Both the position numbers and the translations under genes were made by a program. Shown here one piece after another: positions 1 to 14,100 of a stretch of 64,000 nt of DNA (position 1 is the first letter of the stretch; the number at the start of each line of letters is the position of its first letter). The DNA is from Viscum album (taxonomy: Eukaryota; Streptophyta; Magnoliopsida; Santalales; Viscaceae): the NCBI GenBank assembly GCA_963277665.1, contig OY728136.1:1976308576-1976372575 (forward strand), read 5' to 3'. Below the pieces are notes generated by a model. The model worked only from the letters and a program-made list of their open reading frames with translations. It searched no databases and was not told where the DNA came from.

Positions 1-2
1 AT

Positions 3-128
3 CATCAGGGTGAGAGCTCAAGAGCCACTTCGCCATACCATGTTGAGACAGAAGAAGATGCTAATATTGAACATTCAATTCTGGATGAAATTCAACAGTT
101 GGTTCTGGATGTCTACGACCTGTCATAA
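3..128 (+). CDS. possible 3' coding exon, partial, unrecognised
   Basis: A 41-codon open frame enters from the left edge and ends at a TAA at 126-128. The peptide is acidic and hydrophilic, ending in ILDEIQQLVLDVYDLS, which could form a short amphipathic helix. Base composition is much less AT-rich than the several kilobases that follow, and the change falls at the stop codon, as expected for a last coding exon followed by a 3' UTR. I do not recognise the protein. It could equally be the C-terminus of a transposase. No start or splice acceptor can be seen because the window begins inside it. Confidence 0.3.
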   Translation, partial: HQGESSRATSPYHVETEEDANIEHSILDEIQQLVLDVYDLS

Positions 129-735
129 AAGGAAGAAAACCATTCAGTTGTCAGTTCAATCCCCACAACATTGCTGAATTCGGTGATTTTTCAATTACAT
201 TTTTGTATTTCATTTTTATAATTATTTACAAAAATATATATGATAATAAAAATAATAATTATCCTCTATTATATAAAATTTTATATAATCTGATGAGAAT
301 CTTAAAAATAAAAATATTAATCAAATTACTATTTTTAAACATCTAATATTTTTATTCAACTCATTCATTATCCCAAATTCATAAAATTTTAATTTATAAT
401 AATTAACTCAATATCAATAACATCACCAAAAATATATTTTCCAAAATTATAAGGTATACCATAAAATATCTCCTGACCATTAAACCAGATATATAAGTCA
501 TTAGAACCATTCAATGTATTCTTGAAAATCCATCAAGAAAAATAAAATATAATAATACCTATAATTTTCATGATTCTTGTAACCAAAATATAATAAATAA
601 ACAAATACTCCAAAAACACTCTTCTTGAGTTCCGACACCATAAAAAATAAATCATTCGACTTCAATGATTATCATAACATAATCCAATTTGAATTAGGAA
701 ATTTATTATTGAAATGAATTATATAATGGCCAAGT

Positions 736-747
736 CCCCCCCCCCCC
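736..747. repeat. poly-C homopolymer (12 C)
   Basis: Twelve consecutive C residues in otherwise AT-rich DNA. The length is uncertain because homopolymers are prone to sequencing error. No function is implied. Confidence 0.8.
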
Positions 748-1756
748 TTTAAAACATTGAACTGTTAGTGGCACCTTATGTTGAACATTATTTCACTACA
801 TCTGGTTAACTATTCTATTAGTTTTTTTACAAATTACCTTATTCTTTCCCTTGTTTTACTCAAATAAATAATCCTACAGTTCCTTTAAAGAATTTTCCAT
901 CATATCTCATTACAAATTTTTGTCAGGTATGAAATTTATTATGCTTTTATAATTTATATTCATCACTTAAACATCCATGATATTTAATATTTGTCTTGTT
1001 TGGTGTTTTTTAGTATTCAAAGATTTTTTAGTAATTAATATTAATTTCAAAAAGTAAATTTCTTAGGATACAAAAATGTATAACTAACATTCATAAAAAA
1101 CTAGGAATCTCATAAAGGAAATCATTACATTAAACATCAAATTTTATAGGGGAATTCATTCTCTTATATCCCACTATTAACTAAAAGACAATAAAAAACA
1201 ACATGATAATACCTTCATAGAAAATAGAAAACTTATAATTATAGAATTTAAAACTTATAAAAAGTAAGTATATATTGAATTATTTATCTCTAGGATTCAA
1301 TCTTTTTTATCCGTTATAAATATTTCTATTTTGTTTCCTTACATAACAATATTATCAATTCCTTCATAGCGGTTCATATAATATTTGTGAATTTCCAAAA
1401 AATATCCCACCAGAGTGTCAAACTAGGTGTACAGTAAGTCCCATTTTCTTGTACCAGGTAAATCTCGAGCTTATCCTACTATTCCTTTTTAGATTTAATT
1501 CTACTAGGTATATCATTTCCATAACCGCATACAATTAAAGAATCATAAATAGTATGTAATTTCTCAGTAACTATTTTCTATATACTTCTCTATGATTAAA
1601 GGATAATTTTCTATACTTATACTTATTAGTAGAATTATATATCAGGTTCTCACAAAACCTTTATCATCATAGTTTCAAATGGTTAACGAATCATTTAATC
1701 TGATACAAACTATATAATCCCATGCCTTTTACACATTTCATTACATTAATTTAATA

Positions 1757-1776
1757 ATATATATATATATATATAT
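1757..1776. repeat. (AT)n microsatellite, about 10 units
   Basis: An uninterrupted AT dinucleotide run within AT-rich DNA. A similar run of about nine units lies at 5766-5784. It is a simple-sequence repeat with no gene context. Confidence 0.85.
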
Positions 1777-4700
1777 CAAAGAGACCATAAAGATTAGTGT
1801 CTTCGAGGATCTAGGTTCATAATTAATCAATGTGATACTAAAATAAAACATATTATTTCACTCTTCATAATGAGCACCTAATTTCATTAAAGATCCTAAA
1901 TATTCAAGGAATAACCATATTAATTCATTATAAAAACTAGTGAGTGAAAAAGATCTGTATGTTACTAAATATGTAAAATATGCATAACATGTCAGTCAAA
2001 GGTATAACATGAAATCGTAAAAGATAGGGAACCTGAGTAATCACATTGAAGAATAATGTAAATAACAAGGTATCATAAGTTCATCGAATTATTGTGAATG
2101 TGGTAGAAATATAAAAAATATTATACAAATATGTCAATTATATCTACGAAAACAATATCACATAGTTGATAGTGTCCCACAATGGATTAAGTTCACTCCA
2201 AAATACCATAAATGAGATCTCATTAGACTAAAACATTACCCACTATGTTGGGGGGATGTATAATTTTTAACTCAAATATTACATTAATATCATGTATATG
2301 AAGAAGTGTTACACATAAATAAATCAATTATAAGTCATAACATATTAATTAAACATGGAAAAAATGGGGTTCATAATCTTACCTCACAGCATAATAAAAA
2401 CATAATTCTTAAGGAGAGAATTTTAGAAGTGAGAATAACTCATGTATTACACTAAAAATGTAAGGGATATTGATAAATTTATATATTTAAGAGACATATA
2501 TAATATATTTATAAGCATTCCATTATATTAATGGTTATTAATGTTAAATATTATTAATAGTTTTTAAAATGATAAACACATTATTTAGGAAAATAACCAT
2601 TCAAATTTGAAAATCACATTCTCAAAATTAAAACTCAAAAAATATTTTGAAAATAAATTTATATGGAAATACTTTTGGAAACATATAAATTTATATTCAA
2701 CACAAATAATGGCCATTATAGAAAAAAATATTTATTCCAAAATCTTTAAGAAAAATATTCCATTAATATTATTGATAAAAATTCATGATATACCTTGTTT
2801 GGAAAAAATAACAAAATTACTTTTTAAACCATTTGAAAAAAAAATAATAAAGGGTAAAAATAAATTTAACAAATCACAAAATAATATTAAAAAAATTACC
2901 AAACAATTTATTGAAGACATGGCCATGTAAGAGAAATGGTTTTTGACCTAATGGAGAAATAAAGTCAATTTTTTATAAAACATATCTGAATATTTTTAAG
3001 TATTGAATATATTAATACAATAATATTACATTAAATGTTCTTTAATATCTATAGTAGAATAAAATAGAAGGTTTTTATCACATAATTATTAAATAAGTTC
3101 ATTTAATCTAAATTCAAGCATAAACAATCTTGAATAAAATGATGTCATATCATAAACCCTTATCAACATTGTAATAATTGAATCAATGCCCCCATGAGTG
3201 AGTTATTTAATTGAAACATAAAATACATAAATTAATATTGATTTATTATATAACATTTAAAGGTGAAGTATATAAACCATATGGAATAAATTAGTTGCAT
3301 AAAAGAGAATTCCACTCAAAGATGGAATATTGAAGACTGAAACCCTTACCATGAGTACAACCTTAGAGCGTAAGTCTTTTATCTCCTTTATAATTTACTT
3401 ATATCAATTTTTTACCTTAAGAATTTTCCTAAGTTTAATAACATAAACATTAAAAATTTATTTATTTTATTTTAATGACTTATTTATTTACTTAATTATT
3501 TATTTTCATGTAAAATATTATATTGATGATCAGTTTATTATATCTAAATTGAATTATTGTGTTGACGTTGATAAAAGTTTTCATTATTTGATCATCTCTA
3601 TAATAATAATAATAATTTAATAGTTATAATTTTTATACATAAGTTATAATTTAAAAACCATGAATTATGTTCATGAAAAATGAACTATGTCGCAATCATG
3701 GATATGACAGGTCATACATACAATGAGTAATGATTCTAGGTTTCCAAAATCATAAAAGATATATAGTTAGAGTTCATTTATCACTAGAAAAATTATAATT
3801 ATATAATAAAAAATTATTTCATTATTTACACTTACATATACCATACATATGTTGTGGTAATAAAATAAATGAATCATGTCACTTCATGAAGAGTTTGTCC
3901 ACCATACCCACGAAATACGTCATAATTTTCAATGGATAATAAGGTAATAATATATAAAATATAAAAAATATAAATAAAAATTAATATTTAATTATTATCA
4001 TATATAAAAATTACATCCATAATTATTAATAGTCTTGAAAGGAAATGATAGAAAATATATTACAATAGTTCTTGTGGTGGTTGATCTCCAAACATAAGAT
4101 CGATGTTTTCGATCCCCAATTAATGGATGTGGAGATAAATTGAGGTTATTATATTTTATTAAAAAATATTATTATATGATATATTATTATTCTATTATAT
4201 TATAATTAATTAATATAATTTTAATGATGTGTTGGAATAAATAAAACAAGTATGCTTGTTGAAAGCGTTACCTCTTCATTATATATCCTCTTTTAGATTA
4301 TACATAATGCCTTCCTAGATTCACTTTCTAATAGAACCAAGGATTCTAGGATGAGGGGGAGATGTAAATAAGTTATTTGGTAAGGTATTTTCCCAACCAA
4401 TTGGTTTTTTAATTTTTGGAATGATATAGGGGATGTTTCCCTTTTGTAATGTTGGAGGAGGGACATTCTTGTAAATACCCAAACCTACTCAATAATCAGA
4501 ATTCACTCTCCGAAAAAGTGACTAAAATATTAAGAAATAGGGGTTTTAATAATTTACAAGGACTAAAAAACTATAACATTGAATATAATAATTTTTAACA
4601 AGTTATCATTTTTACATCTATGGTTACTCATTTTTACGCTTTCAAATTTATAACACAATATTTAAATATATCAATTTTTAATATTTAATATATCCAAAAA

Positions 4701-6994
4701 TGAAATTAGATATATTATAGATTTTTCAATATGATTATTAAAAATATTCAATATATTTTATCAAATTAAATACAAACTAAAATAATAGTATAATTCCATA
4801 TTTAACCCACAGACGTGTCAAAAATGATTTCCCAAAAAATGAATTTTTCATGTATTAGATGATCTTATAATAAATAAATTTAATTAAAAAAATATTTAAT
4901 TGAATTTGAATTCATAATTATATATATATATCATTTAAATAATTATTAATTTTTGGTGATTTTAATTACTCAATATAGAATAAAACTACGCACATTAAAA
5001 TAGTATATAAAAATATTATATTGATGCGTAAAAATATTAATATTAAATCATTGGTAATAATTATTTATATTTTATTAATTGGATGAAAAATAACTAAATA
5101 ATACTTATGTTACATTTATATTATATTATTGAATAATGGGATTTTTAATAAATTAAATAAAAACATTGTGGTTTTTCCCAAAATTATATTTTTACTATTC
5201 ACTAAAATGGAAAAATTTTCCAAAAAATTCCCACTAACATAATATTAATATTATAATTTTTTTTTAAAATCATTTTAAAAAGTAAAAATTTTAAATTTTT
5301 CAAAAAAACTTTTGTAATATTTTCTTATAAAAAAATATAAATCAATTTTTGAAGGAATAGTGTTTTTTATATAATAGAATATTATTATTAAATTTGTGTT
5401 TTTAATTATTAAGAATTTGTAGATAAATTTATATTTATTATGAATTTTATATATATTTAATAATGTAGTAAATGATATTTATACATTCGAATTTAATGAT
5501 TAGATATATATAGGTCATGTTTAAATAGTAATATTTTAAATTTCTATCACACTTCAATGAAACATTGTGTTGTGTGTAAGAAAATATATCAATTAAATAA
5601 AAATATTTTATATCTAAATATTTTTAAAATTCATAGTTGGATAGAATTATTATTCATGTTTCATTTGTTCCGTCCATCAAAAAATGGAAACAACACCTTT
5701 ACAAACGTATGGACTCTGATCTCCACATAGTGAGGTAATTAATTTTTTCATACTTCTTTATATGAATATATATATATATATATACACTATTATAAACATT
5801 AAAAATAAAAATTAACCATGATCGAAGTGTAATGGCCAAAACTATTGAACCAAAACATAAAAGAAAAATGATTCATTTAACACTAGAAATGATGATGACA
5901 AGGAATTATTATTAATTAATGGGTAATAAAACGTTATAAGAAAAATAAGTAAGGTATCATAAGTATAATTCTGGTTTTTTATATATTAATAATAAATTTA
6001 CATTTATTAATATGTTTGTGACATTGCTTACAATGCCAGAAAAATTAAGGTTAGGGTTTTTATGTCAATGTATCATTTTTAACAGAATGGTTCATATTTA
6101 ATTTATGAGGATTAGATTATATGATCTAATTAAAATAAGTCTCATTTTTTATAATCATCTTGTTATATTTGATTATTACAATTTTTTCCTTTCCTTTTTT
6201 CACTCTTTAAGTAATCTAGATACCAAAAGAAAGATTTTAAAGATACCCAGTGTTATTTCTATATTCGGGTAAATAATTTTCATCTTATATATCATTGTTT
6301 CCTAGAATATTTTAAATAATGTATTTTTACAATATCTAACGATTTATTAAAATAATTTTTACCAATGTTTTAATTTCTATTAAAAATTTAAATTTTTATT
6401 TTTATTTTATTCAAAATCTTGTATTTTTGGGTTTTAAAAAAAACATTAAAACAATGTTTTGTTTTCATAAATATCACGTGAATGAATATTCTTGAATTAT
6501 TAAATTTTTTAAATTTAATTATTCATTAACATGTTTTAATGGATATCTAAAAATCAAATGTCTCCAAAAATAGTTAGGTATTTTTTTGAATTTGAGATTT
6601 TAAAATAAAAATGTTACTTTCCTCAAGAAATATTTCAACAATTTCAAATAAAATTTTCATACCTATCAACTTCCTATTATATTTCTCTTATTTTTGGGTA
6701 TGTGATACAATTTTAAAAACATTACTCTTTCCAAATATAGTTTATTATTATAATGATTAATTATTTATTGAACTCACTTTTTTATCTACCTATTAATTTG
6801 ATATAATGAGAATTTTTTCCATCATCATGTCGAATATATATGAATTGATTATAACATTGTGATGGGTTTTTTAATTATATACCATTAATGGGATGTTACA
6901 TTATTTTCCATGTTTTCATTATTTTGTTATAATCCAATGATATTTGGGTCTATTAGAGAACTCTAATTCATTGTGTAATTATGACGGAGTAGGG

Positions 6995-7102
6995 AAACTC
7001 ATAAGAGATAATGTTATTGAGAAACTCTTAAGAGATTATGGTGTTGAGAATATCCAAATAGATTATGGAGTTCATAAACTCTTAATAGATGATAGATTTA
7101 AC
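6995..7102 (+). repeat. 27-bp tandem repeat, four degenerate copies
   Basis: Four consecutive 27-bp units begin at 6995, 7022, 7049 and 7076. Units 1, 2 and 4 start with AAACTC; unit 3 starts with AATATC. Units 2 and 3 share AGATTATGG. Because 27 is divisible by three, the array lies inside an open frame (6944-7201, 85 codons) and would encode a 9-residue repeat. That frame has no recognisable domain and no codon or composition contrast to support it as a gene. Degenerate partial units may extend the array on both sides. I regard it as a minisatellite first and a coding sequence only as an outside possibility. Confidence 0.7.
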
Positions 7103-7845
7103 TATATGGATATTAATCTTTATAGAATATTGGAAACGTATGGGTATGAATTTCTATTTTGGGAGTTCATCCAAAATGATATTCTTAGGAGTGAACATTG
7201 ACTATGTAATTTGTGTTATATACTTATATGAATAAGAAAACATATTCCTTATGGTTATGACATGTTCTCATGGCTTGTGATAAATTTTTTATTATTAAAA
7301 ACTCTTTTTTATTATGTTTAATTATTGATAAAATATTTTTAGGGTTCATAATTATGATTTATTAATTGATTGTTATAAATTTAAAATATTAATATCGTGT
7401 TCTCTTAACCTTATGCTCATGATGTTCTTACATATGTTCATTGATTGATATTTCCTTTTTATACACTTTCTAGTAATCTGAGAAAACACTTTATTGCGTT
7501 TCATTTACCCCGTGATATTAAATGTATTATGTATGATATATCTAAGTGTGTTTTCTTAAAACCTATGTGATATTAAAGATAGGTTTTTTATGTACTAGTT
7601 GTTTATGTATCCATGATTTCAATGAAAACAAACATTTATGGTACTATCATAGATCGTATTGATATGTAATGAATATTCTAAAAATAATATGTATAATTTA
7701 TGTATGAAAAATATGTGTTTTTATATTGATAATGTCTTCTAAATATCTATTTAAATATATATTATTATATGGATGTAACATAGAAGGTTAAAATGAAGGG
7801 ACTATAATGAAATGTATATGGACATAATTTGAATTATTAAAAGAG
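7103..7845. other. AT-rich DNA, nothing recognised
   Basis: No open frame with coding character, no retroelement motif and no RNA gene signature is visible between the tandem repeat and the GC-richer island. Confidence 0.5.
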
Positions 7846-7849
7846 TAAG

Positions 7850-8105
7850 CTACACCGACTCACCAATTCAGGGTGGCAACCAACCAGTGTAGGGTTGAAT
7901 CCACCCATATGGTAAAAAGTCCCACCATCCCATTGGTGGAGTCCTAATAGTAGTCATGAAGGTAGAACAAAGAATATCTCTATGATTCCATCAGCTGGCC
8001 AGAGGAGGACTTCCAAATGCATCAGATTCTTGGTAGTCGGCTGGCTACCTAGAGGATTCCACATATTAGTTAATGGAATCAGGGAGGCTCCATCAAGATC
8101 CAAAT
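7850..8105. other. GC-richer island of unknown origin
   Basis: About 250 bp stand out from the surroundings by higher GC and lack of long A/T runs. The segment contains GGGTTGAATCCACCC, which resembles a degenerate tRNA T-arm or RNA polymerase III box B with one base missing, and related CAGCTGGCCAG and CGGCTGGCTAC motifs. No frame gives a recognisable protein. It may be the remnant of a short mobile element or a captured gene fragment. Confidence 0.35.
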
Positions 8106-11100
8106 TAATAAGGATAAATCTTATTTAAAGAGGTTATATTTTATATTCAGCGCACTTATAGAAATATATATTGTTCCTAGGATATTGGGATCTTATATAA
8201 TGATCTTCTTTTCCCCTTGTAAAATATCTTTTAGACCCAAACAATGTTCTTGATCCAAATAAAACATGAATTTCATGATCTCTAAATGTGTTCCCAAGAT
8301 CAATATCATATTTATAAAATATGTCATGCCTCTCATCCAACCTATAAAATCAATCATCAAACATTTCAATTCATCAATATGAAGGTGTTTTTGAGTGGCT
8401 TGTAACGTGATTCCTGAAATTAATCTACTCTCTCCTCAACCTCTATTATTTAATGGATTAAACTCTATAGAAGTATAGGGTCTGTTACATGGTAATGATG
8501 GAATAACATGATGTTTATAAAAACCCCCAATTGTGAGTGATGGGTTTCTTGGTGAACATTTATAACATTTTATTTATTCAATACTCAGATTTATTTTATT
8601 ATTGGAGACATAGGGTCTCACTTCGATCATTATCCAAATTACTAATCAATTTTGTATATATGATATTTTATTTTACACACAACAATATTTAACAATAATT
8701 CACATAAATCAATATATTCATTTTAATCATTTCTTCACATATATTAGTTTTATATTATCCCTACAAACTTATTTCTAATTTATCACATATCCTATTATTC
8801 AAGTCTCGTTTTATTATTTTATAACTTATTTAATTTATTTTTATAATTTAATTTCTATTTATATTTTTTAATGTGAAATCCACCCCATACCATATTTTAA
8901 TAATCTATAAACAACAAAATTATACACCCTTAATTAAACAACATCCTAGAAATTTTTTATCATGTTTGATAGAAAGGGTTTAAAACATTTTTGTTATTAA
9001 TTACAAGGATTATAATAAAATATACCTAAGTGGTATAAATTATTGTTTAATACACATTAATAACATATAAAAATGATTTTATATTTTTTTCATTGTTAAT
9101 ACCAAGAAACATATCATTTCCAAAATGTTTACTAAACTATCTATTTACCAATATGAGATTTATAACTGTGAAGATGATTAAGAAAGCATAAGATAATTTT
9201 TTTTATGTGATGAAAATGATAGATTTAATATCCTATTAATAGATTTTAGTAATTATCATATTATGTAGATAAATAATATGATCAAATACAATTACTCCAT
9301 TTATTACCCTTGTATAAAAATAATTTCAAAATTCTTTTATATTTTGAGAACTTTATACATCAATCTCATAGACCAGTCCACGAAATGAATATTCATGATG
9401 ATTTTTTTCACTTAAAACAATAAAATAATAATTTAAGGAATCATGAGATAAATAAAATGAAAACAGTTATTCTTCCTTTCTTTATACATTATCAAAAATT
9501 AAAATGTGTTCCCCAACTTACGTTATGGTCAAATAGTAAGAAATAAAACATTAATCTCAAATGACTCAATAAAAACATCCAATGTTTATCTTTAACCATC
9601 CCATAAATAACTAACATAAAAAATATTAATAATATGATACACCAAATTTAAAACCCATAAAAATTAGAAATATTCGATCACATACTCAATTGAGATCAAC
9701 AGAAAATTAATATCCAAAAAACTATCCAATGATAAATTCACATACAATAAATATATATTACAAAATAATATAATATCTATAAATTAAATTTTTTTCCACA
9801 AATAACTTGAATCATTAAAATTATACAATAAAATAATTTATTATTCCAAATGATAACACAATCTTTATACCCAAATTAGTATCATCAATTTAGACATAAA
9901 ATATCATACTGTCCAAAAATATATATCTTACCACAATTCATATAGTATTCCCAAAATATATATAAATCTACTTTAAAAATTATATTATTCAGTTTTTTAC
10001 CAAATAACATTATAATCCTAGGATTCAATATAATAAAAAACATATTTTACAATAATTTATTAATCCTTAATCCTAATTAACAATAATTTCCTTTATATTA
10101 ACTTTTTCATTAACCCAAAATGTTATCAAAATCATTCAACATAGGCCCACAAAATAAGATATCATTATTTCTCAAAAAAACATTTTCAATAAATCATACA
10201 TTAAAGCCAATGGATGTATTCATATAAATTTCTCTAAAAGTAACATTTTAATATTTAATCTCCAATCAATTAAATTCAAAAAATGGTATCTAAGCCATTA
10301 AACAAATGAACAAACAGATCCATATTATCACTTAATGGTATCTAAAACTTCTCAAATAACTTCATTTGAATCATCATAACCTTTAATGTTATTTGAAACA
10401 TTCCATACTTAATCTCATAAATGACCAATAATTTCAAATATGATTTCAAGGGTTGAAATTTCATAAATTTTATATGACCATTTTATTTTGTATTTTTATA
10501 TAATTAAGAAACAATATTAAATATCAAGAACATAAAATAAAATTTTTATACATCCAATATATTTCTATATTTTCTATGAATACTTTATTCTTAAATTTAT
10601 ATAATGTATCAGTCTTAAAACTTATTCATAAGTTAATATGAGTAATATTAGTGTAATGAGAGACCTTTTTATAGTTCCTATAAATCGTTGAATATTGTGT
10701 AAAATACATAAAACATGCAGTGAGAAATAATAACTCCGAAAGGTATATATAAAAAAATAGTCTCATTAGATCAATGAAAATTATGAAAAACCATTTTAAT
10801 GTTTAACTTTTCAACATAAAAATTTGAGAACATAAATTAAAAATATCATCATGTGAAATAAAACGTTTAAAAAATATAATGATTGAGACCCATTATCCTT
10901 TATAGGAAAACCATGAAATCATCAGGAAATAATTTCATTGAAAAAAATAACAATTAAAAGTTAAAATATTTTTTTACCATATGAAAATAAAATATTTCCA
11001 TAAAAACACTATGAAATCAAGAAATATGTGACTTATAAAATCATATTAATAACTCGTTTTCACTTATTTTTTAACCAATTTGGAATTAAAAATGTCATGT

Positions 11101-14100
11101 CGATTTTACAAGAGTAACCTACAAGGTTATCTACCAAATTGTTTCATTCAAAAAGTAAATATCACCCATTTCATCAATAATCAACATCAGGATCACCATC
11201 CAAATAGAGCTATATCATAATCACCCTCCATCATTTATAATGCTCAAATACTTTATATTTAAAAAAATAAAAATGTAATTTCTAATCATAAAACCATTGG
11301 AAAACATGATTAAACCATACTAGAAATTCATGGTTCACATATCTCAAAAAATTTGTGAATAAATATTTTTCCCTTGAAAAGATAATAAATATAAAAATTA
11401 AAAGAAGAAAAGAAATATGTTTCTTATTAAAAAAATTAAAAAACTTATAATAGTCTTATTAACTAATAACTTTTATGATAGTGGGAATCCGTGATCATGT
11501 AATAATGTTAAAAAAATTAGATTTTCCTATTCTGGAAAAGATATAAAAAACCAATTATTTGAAAATTTTAAGGTCTCTTACATTAAAAAAAATTTCAAAT
11601 CTAGTAAAATTTTATTTTAAAATTGCCACAAAAAATATTTAATGTATCAAAAAACATTATTAAATATTCGTAAATAATATTGATTTTGATGAGAAATATT
11701 TGAAAGGAAATGTTTTAACATGGTGGTAATGAAAAATATGTTACATCATTGGTATTTTCTAATTCAAAATAATTATGGGAATAAGATAAAATGAATTTTA
11801 ATAATAGTTGAATGTTTGTAATAAATGCTAAAAATATGTATATATGTTAGTTTGTAAACCATATATAAAAACATGTGTTCTAAGGGGAATAAATAACAAT
11901 GAAAAATATTTCACCTGAAAAATCCCCACACATCACCTATCGAATCTCCATGTACATATTTTAATTTTTATAATTAAAAATAAATAAATTTTAATAATTA
12001 TTATGAAACATTTTCTTGTTCAATTCATTATAATTATTATTCTTATTTTTGTTATTTACATGTTATATTAAGTTATTAATTTATTAAATTTAATGTCAGG
12101 AATTTTGAGGTCTTTATGTTCATATTCTACAAATGTAATTAGAAAGTTGATCATGGAATTTTTTTTAATGATTATATAATCTATATAATAGTAATTATGT
12201 TTAAATTATCAATTTTATACATTAAATAATATTTTCAAATCAACCATGTAATGGATTCATGAAAAACTAAGCAAATCAGTTCAGGGGTATTGTTGTATTT
12301 ACACATGCAAGAGTAATGTTTCAATTTTTCTAATGTGGAGAAGAAATAAATCAAGCCATATTTTAATTTTTTGAAATGATAATTTTGTAATAACTTTAAT
12401 ATTTATTCATTACTCCCATTCTTATGACAATTCATGTGAATCAATAATTAAAAATGAGTCATATTACATCATGCAGGTGGTAGTCTAAACATACATGTGG
12501 TATATGTAATCATTCTTTAATAGATAAATATGAAAGAATGTAAGTAATATCATTTATTTATAGAAGCATAGTTATTTAATTTATATAATATATTTTAATT
12601 AAAATAATCATGATAACTTTTCATGTAAGGAAGTGATGAAAAAGGAAATGCAGCTTTTTGTGGATATGATAGTCTATGTATATGCACAAGAAATGTGTTT
12701 GTTCTACATTGGACGGAAAAGGATATGTTACAAGTTAATAACATAATAATAAAAAACAATAAGTGCATTTTAGATATTTATGTTATTACAAAATAATTTT
12801 TATGATTTTTTTAATGAATGTATGAGAAGAAATTAAATGAAAACATGTGATTGAGGGTTGTACCTTTTCAATGGAAAACTACTTTTAGAGTAAAAATTAA
12901 GGATAATATGTTATATTTTAGTCAAAGCCTGGAATTCTATGATAATGAATGGTGTTGGGAATGTATTCCTTAATTTAATGAATGATATTAACTCTTCATG
13001 TGGTTTTAGTAAGAGAAGAGATGATTTCCCTTCTAACAGTGAGGTGGGTTACAAACATGTAAATACATGAAATATTATTATATAATATGTTTTTTCACAT
13101 GTAAAATGGTTCCACAGTACCATAATTATAAAAACTATTATTTTCATCTATAGATAAATTTATATGATAATATTTAAAAATATTTAACTGGAAGTTTAAA
13201 CCATATCACATTGTTTAACCACATCATTAAACCATTTATCCGTAACTGTGGTAATAAAATTTTCAGTCTCTAAGGGTCATGAATGTAGTTTAAAAAAACT
13301 AAATCGTGGAAGATAAATCGACCATTTATCATATCCTAAAAACATTACCATTCAACTATGATATGATAGGTTTTATAGTATTTTTAAATGATATAAAACT
13401 AATTTATATAAATTAATTACAAAATTAAATTCATTTTCATGAAAATTAAAAAAATCATTAATTATATTAAGACAAAAAACTGAAATATGATATAAATATT
13501 TAAAAAAATTATGTTATGATTATCAAATAAAATAATGGGACACTAAAATTCTTATAAAAAAAATTAATTTTAAAATTTTCTAAATAATTTATTTGGTTTT
13601 ATACTACTTTTACATTTATTGCATCGAAATTTCATGAGCATTCAAGAAAACTATAATATCACTGAAAATTAAAAAAAATTATTTTTAAAACAAAAAAACA
13701 ATAATTTCTCAAATTTCTATTTATAATGGTTTATACCTTTCTTTAATATCTAGTAAATCATAGTATAAATATTAAAATAGAGTAAAATTTTGTAATTACC
13801 TATTACTTATAATAATATAAATCTATTTATGAAAGGAAAATGATACAAAATTTCCTTAACTTTTAATATTAGATAGATCTAGAAGATATAAACTCATCTA
13901 ATGAATAAAATTACAAGTTTTAGAGTTTTTTTTCAGACATTATACCATTTTTTTTATCATTATTAACATATTTTAGCTTTTAATATAGTGTCAAAATTAT
14001 AACATATTTACTATTCATTATAAGAAAACTAAAAGTGAACTTATAAATAATTAAAAAATTATGATCCCATATATGGAATATTTTTCGTAATATTTATTTT

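Larger units (their letters stand above)
129..6943. other. AT-rich DNA without recognisable genes
   Basis: This stretch has long A/T runs and stops in all frames. It includes a run of 12 C at 736-747 and AT dinucleotide runs near 1757-1776 and 5766-5784. I see no retroelement motif, RNA gene or conserved protein segment. Very old, fully decayed repeats are likely but cannot be named by eye. Confidence 0.6.

Noticed and set aside
2607..2930. 107-codon open frame on the plus strand
   Set aside because: The peptide is almost entirely Lys, Ile, Asn, Phe and Leu, as expected from very AT-rich DNA. No motif or neighbour supports a gene.
8134..8340. 68-codon open frame on the minus strand
   Set aside because: No recognisable domain and no coding-like composition. 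Probably chance.
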